From Pelagibacterales bacterium SAG-MED47 (lineage in GTDB: Bacteria; Pseudomonadota; Alphaproteobacteria; Pelagibacterales; Pelagibacteraceae): a DNA stretch of 47,158 nt. The notes below the pieces were generated by a model that had not been told where the DNA came from, searched no databases, and saw only the letters and a program-made list of their open reading frames with translations. Of this stretch, positions 9,780 to 18,453 are shown piece after piece. Position numbers and translations under genes: made by a program. Position 1 is the first letter of the stretch. Each line of letters starts with the position of its first letter. The stretch is from NCBI GenBank assembly GCA_014653355.1, contig JACWEO010000009.1, positions 1-47,158 on the forward strand, in the 5' to 3' direction.

Positions 9780-10462
9780 TATTTAATATTGTTAATTAAG
9801 TTTTTAAAAAATAAAGAACCATCTTCACCGGACAAACTTTGATCTATCATTCTCTCAGGATGGGGCATCATTCCTAACACATTTTTTTCTTTATTTAAAA
9901 TTCCTGCGATATTTTTTATCGATCCATTAGGATTAAATTGTTCATCTATATGACCTTCTTTATCACAATAATAAATTGCAATTTGTTTATTATCCTCTAT
10001 TTCCTTAAGTTGGTCTTTTGTACAAAAAAAATTACCTTCATTATGAGCAATATGAAATTCAAAAATATTTTTTTCGAGATTTTTAAAAAAAGGATTTTCT
10101 TTGTGACCGACTTTTATAAAAACATTTTTACAGATAAATTCTAAATATTTATTTCTTAACAAAACTCCTGGTAGCAAACCTGTTTCAACTAATATTTGAA
10201 AGCCATTACAAATTCCTACAACTAAACCTCCAGATTTTGCAAAATTTATGACAGAGTGCATTATTTTAGATTTTGAAGCCATACTTCCACATCTGAGATA
10301 ATCACCATAAGAAAAACCACCTGGTAAAACTACCAAATCACTTTTTGGTAATTCGTTATCATCATGCCATACCATTTTATTTTTAAAGCCAAATTTTTTT
10401 AAAGCTACATCCATGTCTCGATCGCAATTTGAACCAGGAAAAGTTATTACAGATGATTTCAT
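9779..10462 (-). CDS. purQ: Phosphoribosylformylglycinamidine synthase, glutaminase subunit
   Basis: Class I glutamine amidotransferase that hydrolyses glutamine and channels ammonia to PurL. The N-terminal FPGSNCDRDMD and LPGGFSYGDYLRCG segments are typical of PurQ. The nucleophile Cys is in VVGICNGFQ near residue 85, and the catalytic His-Glu pair is in MMPHPERMID near the C-terminus. At 227 residues it is complete. It overlaps purL by one base downstream and follows purS by three bases, so all three complex subunits are translated from adjacent coupled cistrons. Confidence 0.98.
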   Translation of the reverse strand: MKSSVITFPGSNCDRDMDVALKKFGFKNKMVWHDDNELPKSDLVVLPGGFSYGDYLRCGSMASKSKIMHSVINFAKSGGLVVGICNGFQILVETGLLPGVLLRNKYLEFICKNVFIKVGHKENPFFKNLEKNIFEFHIAHNEGNFFCTKDQLKEIEDNKQIAIYYCDKEGHIDEQFNPNGSIKNIAGILNKEKNVLGMMPHPERMIDQSLSGEDGSLFFKNLINNIK

Positions 10463-10465
10463 TAA

Positions 10466-10708
10466 TTATTGTGTTTCAATAATCTTATAATTTTCAATGA
10501 CAAGATTAGCTAAAAGTTTTTTGCACATATCTTCGACTATACCCTTGGCTTTTTTTGGATCATTTTCTTCAACATCAATCTCAAAATATTTACCCTGTCT
10601 TACTTCGTTAATATCTTTAAATCCCATTCCATCCAAAGTTTGGTGTATAACTTTTCCTTGAGGGTCTAAAACATCTTTTTTTAGAGTTATAATTGCTGAG
10701 ATTTTCAT
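10466..10708 (-). CDS. purS: Phosphoribosylformylglycinamidine synthase subunit PurS
   Basis: Small dimeric protein that bridges PurL and PurQ in bacteria with the split enzyme. The 80-residue sequence begins [19 protein letters not shown] and contains [23 protein letters not shown], the standard PurS fold pattern (V-DPQG, L..lGf..v..vR.GK). It overlaps the end of purC by four bases and is followed by purQ after three bases. Its presence confirms that PurL works in the three-subunit form here. Confidence 0.96.
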   Translation of the reverse strand: MKISAIITLKKDVLDPQGKVIHQTLDGMGFKDINEVRQGKYFEIDVEENDPKKAKGIVEDMCKKLLANLVIENYKIIETQ

Positions 10709-11490
10709 TTAGTTTTCTTTTTAACTGATGATAATTTTGTTACATTTACAGCGGTAACATTTGATTGTTCGTGAAGAATTCCCAATCTTTTTGCAACTTC
10801 AGTATAAGCGGGTATTAAATCACCAAGATCTTTTCTAAATCTGTCTTTATCTAATTTTTTATCAGTAATTGAGTCCCACAATCTACACGTATCAGGGCTT
10901 ATTTCATCAGCAAGAATGATTTCTTTTTTGCTATCAATTTTTAATCTACCAAATTCTAATTTAAAATCTATTAATTTTATTCCAATACCTCTGAACATTC
11001 CAATCATAAAGTCATTAATTCTTAAAATCATTTTTTTTACTTTTTCTATTTCTTTTTTACTTGCCCATTCAAACGCATAGATATGATCCTCAGCTATTAA
11101 TGGATCACCAAGTTTGTCGTCTTTTAAACAATATTCAATTAATGGTTCTTTAAGAACAGTCCCATCTTCTATTCCAAGTCTTTTGGTTAAAGATCCAGTA
11201 GCCACGTTTCTAACGATAAATTCTATTGGAATAATCTCTACAAATTTAATTACTTGTTCTCTCATATTTAATCTTTTAACTAAATGATTTTTAATTCCAA
11301 TTTGAGATAGGTTTGAAAGAATATGTTCTGAAATTCGATTATTCAAAACTCCTTTACCCTCAATTGTAGTTTTCTTTTGATTATTAAATGCTGTAGCATC
11401 ATCTTTAAAGTATTGGATAACTAAATCTTTGTCTGTAGTAGCATAAATTATTTTAGCTTTTCCTTCGTATAACTTTTTACCTTTTTTCAT
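10705..11490 (-). CDS. purC: Phosphoribosylaminoimidazole-succinocarboxamide synthase
   Basis: SAICAR synthetase ligates aspartate to CAIR with ATP. The start [32 protein letters not shown] is the classic PurC N-terminus. The signature regions around [22 protein letters not shown] and [13 protein letters not shown] are all present. It has 261 residues, slightly longer than E. coli PurC (237) because of a Lys-rich C-terminal tail. Its start overlaps the stop of purB by one base and its end overlaps purS by four bases. Confidence 0.97.
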   Translation of the reverse strand: MKKGKKLYEGKAKIIYATTDKDLVIQYFKDDATAFNNQKKTTIEGKGVLNNRISEHILSNLSQIGIKNHLVKRLNMREQVIKFVEIIPIEFIVRNVATGSLTKRLGIEDGTVLKEPLIEYCLKDDKLGDPLIAEDHIYAFEWASKKEIEKVKKMILRINDFMIGMFRGIGIKLIDFKLEFGRLKIDSKKEIILADEISPDTCRLWDSITDKKLDKDRFRKDLGDLIPAYTEVAKRLGILHEQSNVTAVNVTKLSSVKKKTK

Positions 11491-12782
11491 TATTTAAATA
11501 CTCTTCCAAAAATTAAATTTACATGCTTAAAATGTTTAGTGTAACTAAAAATTGTTTTTAATTTTTTTGTTGAAATTTTTTTCATTATGAATTTGTCAGA
11601 CTGAATTACACTAAATAAATCTAGATTTTCAGCAAAACATTTTTTTGCATAATTCTGAACCATTTTATATGATTTTTCTCTACTTAGACCAGTCTTTGTA
11701 AGTTCAAGCATTAGCTCTTGAGAGAAAATTAATCCTTTAGTTATATTTAAATTTTTCAACATCCTCTTTGGATAAACAATCATATTGTCTAAAATATTAG
11801 TAAGTCTAACTAAGGCGAAATCTGTTGTGATATTTGCATCTGGCCCTATGTTTCTTTCAACACTTGAATGAGAAATATCTCTTTCATGCCATAAAGCTAT
11901 ATTTTCAAGAGCAGGAACCACAGCACTTCTAACCATTCTTGCTAGTCCTGTTAAATTTTCAGTTAATATTGGATTTTTTTTATGGGGCATTGCTGAAGAA
12001 CCTTTTTGATGTTTTGAAAAGTATTCTTGTAACTCATAAACTTCAGTTCTCTGCAAATGTCGAATTTCTGTAGCAACTCTTTCAATTGAACCAGCAATAA
12101 TTCCTAATACTGAAAAGTAAAAAGCATGACGGTCTCTGGGTATGACTTGTGTTGAAATAGGCTCAATTTTTAAACCTAGTTTTTTTGCAACATGTTTTTC
12201 AACATTTGGATTAATATTCGCAAAAGTTCCAACAGCACCTGAAATGGCACAAGTAGAAACCTCATCAATAGCATCAATTAATCTTTTTCTATTTCTTTTA
12301 AATTCTTTATAGAATGATGCAAGTTTTAAACCAAAAGTAATTGGTTCAGCATGAATACCATGACTTCTACCCATGCAGGGAGTAAATTTATACTTTTTTG
12401 CTTGTCTTTTAATTACTTTCAAAAGTTGATCTAAATCTTTTAAAATTATTTTTCCAGATTGAACTAACTGAATATTAAAACTTGTATCTAATACATCTGA
12501 AGAAGTCATGCCTTGATGAAGGTATCTTGATTTAATTCCAGCTTTTTCAGAAACAGAAGTTAAAAATGCAATAACATCATGTTTGACCTCACCTTCAATT
12601 TTGTGAATTCTTTTTACATTTATTCTTGCTTTTTTTCTTACAACTGAGGAAACTCCTCTTGGAATTTGACCAAGCTTTTCCATAGCTTGAGCTGCGGCAA
12701 TTTCAATATCAAGCCAAATTTTGTATTTATTTTCTTCTGACCAAATATCGGTAAGCTCTTTTCGCGAATATCTATTTATCAT
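11490..12782 (-). CDS. purB: Adenylosuccinate lyase
   Basis: Splits SAICAR to AICAR plus fumarate and adenylosuccinate to AMP plus fumarate. The fumarase/aspartase superfamily signature [10 protein letters not shown], holding the catalytic serine loop, is near residue 265. Other landmarks are HDVIAFL near 64, [12 protein letters not shown] near 90 and [10 protein letters not shown] near 140. The 430 residues fit the shorter Bacillus-type PurB. It is the first gene of the minus-strand operon. The promoter is expected in the 70-base gap to the divergent ferritin-like gene at 12853. Confidence 0.97.
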   Translation of the reverse strand: MINRYSRKELTDIWSEENKYKIWLDIEIAAAQAMEKLGQIPRGVSSVVRKKARINVKRIHKIEGEVKHDVIAFLTSVSEKAGIKSRYLHQGMTSSDVLDTSFNIQLVQSGKIILKDLDQLLKVIKRQAKKYKFTPCMGRSHGIHAEPITFGLKLASFYKEFKRNRKRLIDAIDEVSTCAISGAVGTFANINPNVEKHVAKKLGLKIEPISTQVIPRDRHAFYFSVLGIIAGSIERVATEIRHLQRTEVYELQEYFSKHQKGSSAMPHKKNPILTENLTGLARMVRSAVVPALENIALWHERDISHSSVERNIGPDANITTDFALVRLTNILDNMIVYPKRMLKNLNITKGLIFSQELMLELTKTGLSREKSYKMVQNYAKKCFAENLDLFSVIQSDKFIMKKISTKKLKTIFSYTKHFKHVNLIFGRVFK

Positions 12783-12852
12783 TAATTAATTGAGGATTTA
12801 ACATGTTTTATAATCAATTTGATTATATAAGTCAAAATGATATATATTTTCT

Positions 12853-13596
12853 ATGTTTTTACAACCTGACAAAAAAAAAAGTCTTTATAACACATTAGTT
12901 GAATTTGGTTACGCAGAATATGGTTCAGCTCTTGAAATGCTTGCAGCAGCAAAAAAAACTGATTCCCCAAGATTAAAAGTTGGCTATATTAACCATGCTT
13001 TAGATGAGTATCGACATTCTAAACTAATATTTGAAGTTTTAAGTAATGAGGTTAATAAAAATAAAGATTCTTTTCAGAATCAGTTTAGATTTACTCCGCA
13101 ACAAGTTATTACAAAGGGATATGTTGATAAAAGAAATTTTTTAGTTGAAAAATTAAAACTCAAAAATTTCGTAGAATTTGTTTACACAAATGAATTTCTT
13201 GCAAAAGATTCTTTTGAAACTTTAATCAAAAGAATTAATAATAATGACTCATTAAAAATTCTTAAGGAAATTGCAATTGATGAGGAAAAGCATGCAGATG
13301 ACTCTATTTTAACTTTAAATAATATAATGACTGAAGAAGATAGACATTGGGGATTTGCAAAATTATTTTATAATAAAAAATTTCCTAATTCAAATTTAAA
13401 TTTAGCATTTAAAAAAGAAAAAATTAAAAATAAATTGAGACTTTTTTATTATAAAAATCTTTTATTTTTAAATAAGATTTTTGACCCAATTGTAAATTCA
13501 CTGATTTTTGTTTTTGGTAAAGTAGTTCTTTTACTAAATACGAATTCTTCATTAAACAAGAATTTAATGAATGACAAATCAAATTCTGTCATATAA
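12853..13596 (+). CDS. Ferritin-like di-iron protein of unknown function
   Basis: A predicted four-helix bundle with a carboxylate-bridged di-iron site. I see the pattern E22/E28, then E52-x-x-H55 (DEYRHSK), then E114 in VYTNEF, then E144-x-x-H147 (DEEKHADD), which is the usual arrangement of ferritin-like enzymes (E, ExxH, E, ExxH). Bacterioferritin, rubrerythrin and di-iron oxygenases share it. The C-terminal ~45 residues add a hydrophobic segment (about 205-230) that may touch the membrane. It overlaps the start of the carbamoyltransferase gene by 26 bases and leads a plus-strand cassette, so it is more likely a biosynthetic or hydroxylating oxidase than an iron store. The substrate is unknown. 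Confidence 0.8.
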   Translation: MFLQPDKKKSLYNTLVEFGYAEYGSALEMLAAAKKTDSPRLKVGYINHALDEYRHSKLIFEVLSNEVNKNKDSFQNQFRFTPQQVITKGYVDKRNFLVEKLKLKNFVEFVYTNEFLAKDSFETLIKRINNNDSLKILKEIAIDEEKHADDSILTLNNIMTEEDRHWGFAKLFYNKKFPNSNLNLAFKKEKIKNKLRLFYYKNLLFLNKIFDPIVNSLIFVFGKVVLLLNTNSSLNKNLMNDKSNSVI

Positions 13597-15307
13597 ATAT
13601 TTTTTAGGAATTTCAGGTTATTTTCATGACTCTGCTATATCTCTATTAGATTCAAATGGAAATTTAGTTGATTATAAAAAAGAAGAATATTTCTCAAGAG
13701 TTAAAGGTGACAAATCATTCCCAAGGTTGGCTTTACAAGAAATGATAAAAAATTTTAATTTGTCTAATGATAATATTGAAAAAATTGTTTTCTATGAAAA
13801 ACCTTTTAAAGCATGGCTTAATATTCTTAAATATTCAATAAAAAATAATTCACTCCTTAATGAACTTACCAGGAATTATTTTAAAAATATTTGGAAGTCA
13901 TCCATTGTGTTTTCATATGATCTGTCAAAATATTTAAAAGTATCAAGCAAAAAAATTTTATATTGCGATCATCATTTAAGTCATACTCTAAGTGGTGCCT
14001 ATTATAATAATTTAAATCCTATATGCTCTATTGTTGTAGATGGATTCGGTGATGAATCAACTACCTCAATACATCATGTAAAATCTTTAAAAGAAATTAA
14101 TAATGTTTGGTCAAGCCCTTTCCCACACTCAGTAGGATTATTTTATTCTGCAATTACAGATTATTTAGGTTTTTCTGTCAATGATGGAGAATATAAAGTT
14201 ATGGGTCTAGCAGCTTATGGTGAACCAAAATATTATGAAGCTCTATCAAAAACAATTTTTTTTAAAGATGGAAAGCTAATAATAGATGAAAAATATTATG
14301 ATTATTGCAGAAGTGTTCAAAGATCCTATTCAAAAAAATTAAATGATTTGTTTGAGATAAAAGAAAGAGAAAGTAATTTACCTTTAGATTTAGGAAGTGA
14401 TAATTTTAAAGAATATGCAGATATAGCATCTTCTGCTCAAAAAATAGTAGAAAATATTTTAAAAGAAATTTTTTTATATGCTCACCAGTTAACAGGGGAG
14501 AAAAGGTTTCTATTCTCGGGAGGTGTAGCAATGAATAGTGTAGCAATAAATCAAATCGCTAAATTGGATTTTGTAGAGGAAATTATAGTACCCCCATCAC
14601 CAGGAGACTCTGGCGCAGCAATAGGAGCAGCTTATTTTGGCTTTTTAAATTCTAATAAATCCTTAAACGACTTTGAAAATCGATTAGATAAAATATTAGC
14701 ACCAGGATTTACAAAGAATGAACAAATAAAAGAAGATTTTATTTTGACCAATTATGAAAGAATTGCTGACAAAGAAAAGATAATTGATGTAGCTGCAGAA
14801 CTTATATCTAAAAATCATGTAATTGCTTCGTGTTATAAAAATATTGAAACAGGTCCAAGAGCTTTAGGACATAGGTCTATGATTTGTAATGCTCATTCGT
14901 TATCAGCTGTAAAACACCTTAACGAAAAAATTAAAAAAAGAAGTAAATTCAGACCTGTAGCACCTGTTACATTAATTGATGATGCTAATAAGTATTTTAT
15001 TTTATCAGATAAAATTTACAAATCTTACTTTTATATGGGTTCTGTTGCTGAGGTTTCTAATTCAAAAAATATAGAAGCGGTCGTCCATAAAGACAATACA
15101 GCAAGGGTTCAAATTTGTGACGAAAATCATATATTAGGAAAAATTTTATCCAAACTAAAAAAAAATAATATAGATGTTTTAGCCAATACCTCTTTTAATA
15201 TCTCTTCTGATCCAATCGTATATTCTCTAGAGGATGCATATTTAGCAATAGAGAGAATGAACATCAAATATTTGTTAACTGAAAATGGTATGTATAAAAA
15301 AAAATGA
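13571..15307 (+). CDS. Carbamoyltransferase, NodU/CmcH family
   Basis: Transfers carbamoyl from carbamoyl phosphate, via carbamoyl-adenylate, to a hydroxyl of a sugar or secondary metabolite, as NodU, CmcH and TobZ do. The Kae1-like N-terminal domain begins GISGYFHDSAISLL and holds the metal-binding HHLSH at residues 134-138. It continues with VDGFGDE, MGLAAYGEPKY, FSGGVAMNSVAINQI and PPSPGDSGAAIGAAY. The YrdC-like C-terminal domain contains ETGPRALGHRSM and KIKKRSKFRPVAPV. At 578 residues it is full length. It overlaps the ferritin-like gene by 26 bases and the SGNH gene by four. The acceptor is not known; a cell-surface glycan is my inference from the neighbours. Confidence 0.93.
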   Translation: MTNQILSYKYFLGISGYFHDSAISLLDSNGNLVDYKKEEYFSRVKGDKSFPRLALQEMIKNFNLSNDNIEKIVFYEKPFKAWLNILKYSIKNNSLLNELTRNYFKNIWKSSIVFSYDLSKYLKVSSKKILYCDHHLSHTLSGAYYNNLNPICSIVVDGFGDESTTSIHHVKSLKEINNVWSSPFPHSVGLFYSAITDYLGFSVNDGEYKVMGLAAYGEPKYYEALSKTIFFKDGKLIIDEKYYDYCRSVQRSYSKKLNDLFEIKERESNLPLDLGSDNFKEYADIASSAQKIVENILKEIFLYAHQLTGEKRFLFSGGVAMNSVAINQIAKLDFVEEIIVPPSPGDSGAAIGAAYFGFLNSNKSLNDFENRLDKILAPGFTKNEQIKEDFILTNYERIADKEKIIDVAAELISKNHVIASCYKNIETGPRALGHRSMICNAHSLSAVKHLNEKIKKRSKFRPVAPVTLIDDANKYFILSDKIYKSYFYMGSVAEVSNSKNIEAVVHKDNTARVQICDENHILGKILSKLKKNNIDVLANTSFNISSDPIVYSLEDAYLAIERMNIKYLLTENGMYKKK

Positions 15308-16413
15308 ATAAAATATTTAAGTTTTTAGTCTTTTTGCTAATTACAGAAATCATATTAGGTTATGTAATCTATTTAAAAAAACAACACAATGAGTTCGGAT
15401 ATTTTGCTTCTTCAACTTTTAAAATAATTAATTTTGTTAATAGAAAAGTATTCAAAAATTTGCCTGATGAAGATGAAGATGATGAAAAAATCATAGAGTT
15501 GGCCAAAGAGGTAAATTGTAATGATGTTAAAAATCAAAATCAACTTTTCGATTTGTATAAACTAAATCCTTACAAAAAAAAACCAATAAATTTTCAATCA
15601 GATTTAGAATTTATTAATAGCTTTGATAAAAATAAAGATTACTTAATTCTAATATTAGGTAATTCAGAAACATTCGGGTCTTATATTCTTGATGATCAAA
15701 AAAGACTTCATTCTATCCTTCAAAAAAAAATAAGAAATAAATCCTATAGTTTAATTAAAGATAAAAAAAAAGAAAAAGGCAAAATTTTCGTCATAAATTA
15801 TGGACAACATGGAGGAATGATACATGATCATTTAATTGAAATGAAAGATTTTTCTAATATTTATCCACCAGATTTGGTTATTTTTTATACGGGTGGTAAT
15901 GAATTAATTTTGGACACAATATTTGAAAGAGCTATAGATGTAGATATTTATTCTTTAAAAACAAAGAAATTTTATTCTGTTAATAAAGATCCTGATTTGA
16001 CAGAATTCATGAGTCAGGATGATTTTGAAAAATGTTTAGATAAAAATGTATTTGTAACAAAAAATAATTTTTCAGAATATATGCTCAAAATTGATATAAT
16101 TGAATATATAAAATATTTCTTTAATAAAATTGATGAAAATTTAAAAAATAATGTTGTCGACTTTATATTCTACATCCAGCCTTTAAATGAACTAGAAAAA
16201 GATACAAATATTAAAATAGATAATTATAACAAAATACACAACATTGAGATAGTTAATGAAAATTTTATAAACCTAAATTTGTTAGATAAAGATTTAAAAT
16301 TAAATTATAAGGACGCTTTTCATACGGTTAATGCAGACATTTTAACTGATTTTTTACTTGAGGATATATGGAAGAAATTTGGAGAAAAAATTCAAAAAAA
16401 AATAAATGACTAA
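15304..16413 (+). CDS. Membrane-anchored SGNH/GDSL-hydrolase-like protein (first of two)
   Basis: One N-terminal membrane helix (about residues 5-22) is followed by an exported domain with SGNH landmarks. Block I is GNSETFGS at 119-126 with S121 as candidate nucleophile. A TGGNE segment at 196-200 matches the block III Gly-Asn. A terminal DAFH (D337, H340) fits the block V Asp-x-x-His. Such proteins often act as esterases or acetyltransferase partners on polysaccharides. The linker after the helix is acidic (DEDEDDE near residue 55). It overlaps the carbamoyltransferase by four bases and the next small gene by eight. The fold call is reasonably firm; the substrate is unknown. Confidence 0.7.
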   Translation: MNKIFKFLVFLLITEIILGYVIYLKKQHNEFGYFASSTFKIINFVNRKVFKNLPDEDEDDEKIIELAKEVNCNDVKNQNQLFDLYKLNPYKKKPINFQSDLEFINSFDKNKDYLILILGNSETFGSYILDDQKRLHSILQKKIRNKSYSLIKDKKKEKGKIFVINYGQHGGMIHDHLIEMKDFSNIYPPDLVIFYTGGNELILDTIFERAIDVDIYSLKTKKFYSVNKDPDLTEFMSQDDFEKCLDKNVFVTKNNFSEYMLKIDIIEYIKYFFNKIDENLKNNVVDFIFYIQPLNELEKDTNIKIDNYNKIHNIEIVNENFINLNLLDKDLKLNYKDAFHTVNADILTDFLLEDIWKKFGEKIQKKIND

Positions 16414-16528
16414 TTTGTTTAAAATTATTATTAGTTTATTAATTTTATTTGGTATTTATTTTTTAATTCAAGAACATTTGAGTCATAAAATTGTGGAACC
16501 ATTTTTATATGATAAGATTATTAAATAA
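16406..16528 (+). CDS. 40-residue single-pass membrane protein nested between two SGNH genes
   Basis: A short ORF with an ATG at 16406 encodes 40 residues: MTNLFK, a hydrophobic helix (about 7-22), then a polar tail ending VEPFLYDKIIK. It overlaps the upstream SGNH gene by eight bases and the downstream SGNH-like gene by 20, typical of coupled SAR11 cistrons. NodU-type carbamoyltransferase clusters often contain a tiny hydrophobic protein (DUF5989, with a C-terminal APFIY-like motif). The PFLY here is a loose echo of that, not proof of homology. No clear Shine-Dalgarno sequence is visible, as expected if translation is coupled. Confidence 0.5.
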   Translation: MTNLFKIIISLLILFGIYFLIQEHLSHKIVEPFLYDKIIK

Positions 16529-17513
16529 GCCGTTACATTTAAATTTAAGATTTTTTTATCCAATTATCATATTAGTTTTTTTAATAGAAATTTTTTTTCA
16601 AATAATTTTTTTATTTGATATAAAACCTTTAAAGAAAACTATTCTTTTTTTTAATCCATTTTGTGATCAAGTTTATTGGAATTATGAAGGAAATTCTTCT
16701 TATGATAAAAATTACTATACTTATCATCCGATTTTAACAATAATCAAGAAAGAGAATGAAAAGTATTTTTATAAAGATAATTCTCAGAATTTACTCTCTC
16801 CAAAAAATAAACCAGTTTTTTATGGTAGTTCTTTTATTGATCATGAATATTTTAAGAAGAATAACGCTAACAATATTAATTTTGCAATTAAGTCATATGG
16901 GATAGATCAAATTTATAAATCTTATATGATGACAAAAGAAAATTTTCCAAATAAAGATATTGTTATTGGTTTTTTACTTGAAGATATTGATAGAGTAATT
17001 TTTACACAAAGAAATTTTCCAAAATTAAAATATAAAGAAATCAATGGAAAATATGAATTAACAAATGTTCCAATAATATTCAAAGATAATTTAGAAAAAG
17101 ATTTATCATTTTACACCTTTAAATTTTTAAAAAATTTAATTTTTCTTTCACTAAATAATTATAATTATAATTACCATGAATGTGAGATTAAGAATAAAAA
17201 GTTATTATTTGAGTATTTTGTTGAAGATATAATTAAGAACTCTATAATTTTAAATCAAAATATTTTATTTGTAACTTTTAATTTTAGAAATAACATTGAT
17301 GATCCTAATTGGCGTTATTCTTATGTAAATGAATACTTGCTATCTAAAAATCTTAATCATTTAGATACAACAAAAATTATAAAGGATGACTTACTTAATA
17401 ATACAAAACTAAGCGTGATTGATTATTACAATCAAAAAGATTTTCATCTAAATGCTTATGGTTTTGATCTTATTTCAAAAAATATAAAATTATTTACAGA
17501 GCAATATAAGTAA
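16509..17513 (+). CDS. Membrane-anchored SGNH-like protein (second of two)
   Basis: The N-terminus has one strong membrane helix (about residues 14-37). The remaining soluble domain has a possible SGNH block I, FYGSSFIDHEY (Ser near 107-108), and a C-terminal KDFHLNAYGF (D311, H313) that resembles the block V Asp/His. The Asp-His spacing is one residue tighter than the usual DxxH, so catalysis is uncertain. I chose the ATG at 16509 (MIRLLNKPLH); an in-frame TTG at 16491 is possible but would extend the overlap with the 40-residue gene. It closes the plus-strand cassette that begins with the ferritin-like gene. The function is unknown; a role in surface glycan or lipid modification is inferred from context. 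Confidence 0.65.
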   Translation: MIRLLNKPLHLNLRFFYPIIILVFLIEIFFQIIFLFDIKPLKKTILFFNPFCDQVYWNYEGNSSYDKNYYTYHPILTIIKKENEKYFYKDNSQNLLSPKNKPVFYGSSFIDHEYFKKNNANNINFAIKSYGIDQIYKSYMMTKENFPNKDIVIGFLLEDIDRVIFTQRNFPKLKYKEINGKYELTNVPIIFKDNLEKDLSFYTFKFLKNLIFLSLNNYNYNYHECEIKNKKLLFEYFVEDIIKNSIILNQNILFVTFNFRNNIDDPNWRYSYVNEYLLSKNLNHLDTTKIIKDDLLNNTKLSVIDYYNQKDFHLNAYGFDLISKNIKLFTEQYK

Positions 17514-17655
17514 ACGGTATAACAACTTTAATCAAAGTAAAAATCCCTATTATGCCCAAAAGGAGAAGTAAGAAAATAAAGATTATGAATTGAAAAATAG
17601 TAGTATTATTTTTTATATTTATTATAAGATTAAAAAGAAATTTAATTGCATTCAT
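17494..17655 (-). CDS. 53-residue membrane peptide resembling DUF5989
   Basis: An ATG-started ORF on the minus strand, 53 codons long, encodes a hydrophilic start (MNAIKFLFNLIINIKNN), one long hydrophobic helix and the ending KVVIPFTYIAL. The size, single helix and ending recall DUF5989 proteins, which are about 50 residues, end in an APFIYTLF-like motif and sit next to carbamoyltransferases. The location immediately after the carbamoyltransferase/SGNH cassette supports this, although the strand is opposite and its 3' end overlaps the last codons of the SGNH-like gene. It could also be a tail gene of the map operon, since it starts 24 bases after map ends. No strong ribosome binding site is visible. 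Confidence 0.45.
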   Translation of the reverse strand: MNAIKFLFNLIINIKNNTTIFQFIIFIFLLLLLGIIGIFTLIKVVIPFTYIAL

Positions 17656-17679
17656 AAGTATAATTTTCTATTTCCATAT

Positions 17680-18453
17680 TTATATATAAGGAGGTTGTGA
17701 ATACCCCTTAATAGACTTTGTAAATATCTCATAACCATTTTCAGTAATTCCTACTGTGTGTTCGAACTGCGCAGATAATGATTTATCTTTAGTAACTGCA
17801 GTCCATCCATCATTAAGAATTTTTACCCCAAATTTTCCAGCATTTACCATAGGTTCAATCGTAAAAGTCATCCCGGGTTTTATTTCAATTCCAGTATTTT
17901 TATTTCCATAGTGTAATATATTGGGTGGTTCGTGAAATGAAGTGCTAATTCCATGGCCGCAAAAATCTCTTACAACCGAAAAACCTTTTTTTTCAACAAA
18001 TGATTGAATTTCAAATCCAATATCACCTAATTTGATTCCAGGTTTTAAAATACTTATTCCTTTCATCATCGATTCATAAGTTGCATTAATTAAGTTGTTT
18101 AGTTTTACAGATGTCTTTCCGATACAAAACATTCTACTTGTATCACCATAGTGCTCATTTATTATTGCTGTAACATCGACATTAACAGCATCTCCCTCTT
18201 GTAAGATTCTTTCGTTTGAAGGTATTCCATGACAAACTACGTGATTTAAAGAAGTACACAAAGATTTTTTAAAACCTCTGTAATATTGTGGTGCAGAATA
18301 ACCACCATTATCTCTTATAAACTCATATGCAAGTTTATCGATATAATCTGTCGATATACCTTCTTTTATATTTTTTGTAAGCATATCTAGTACTTGAGCA
18401 GCAAGCTTACCAGCTATACGCATCTTTTCAAATTTTTCTAAATAATCACTCAT
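17680..18453 (-). CDS. map: Type I methionine aminopeptidase
   Basis: Removes the initiator methionine from new proteins. All five metal ligands of the M24 fold can be seen: Asp in VNVDVTAI, Asp in YGDTSRMF, His in FCGHGISTSFHEPP, Glu in FTIEPMV and Glu in AQFEHTVGI. The length of 257 residues is typical of bacterial MetAP. The ATG at 18453 (MSDYLEKFEKM) is the sensible start; the codon before it is TTG. The gene overlaps the end of sfsA by eight bases and is probably cotranscribed with it. The small membrane ORF at 17494-17655 follows closely. Confidence 0.97.
   Translation of the reverse strand: MSDYLEKFEKMRIAGKLAAQVLDMLTKNIKEGISTDYIDKLAYEFIRDNGGYSAPQYYRGFKKSLCTSLNHVVCHGIPSNERILQEGDAVNVDVTAIINEHYGDTSRMFCIGKTSVKLNNLINATYESMMKGISILKPGIKLGDIGFEIQSFVEKKGFSVVRDFCGHGISTSFHEPPNILHYGNKNTGIEIKPGMTFTIEPMVNAGKFGVKILNDGWTAVTKDKSLSAQFEHTVGITENGYEIFTKSIKGYSQPPYI

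Noticed and set aside
12853..17513. Carbamoyltransferase cassette as a toxin or antibiotic biosynthesis cluster (saxitoxin- or cephamycin-like)
   Set aside because: No peptide synthetase, polyketide or other core biosynthetic genes are present; the family is broad and the membrane-anchored partners point to the cell envelope.
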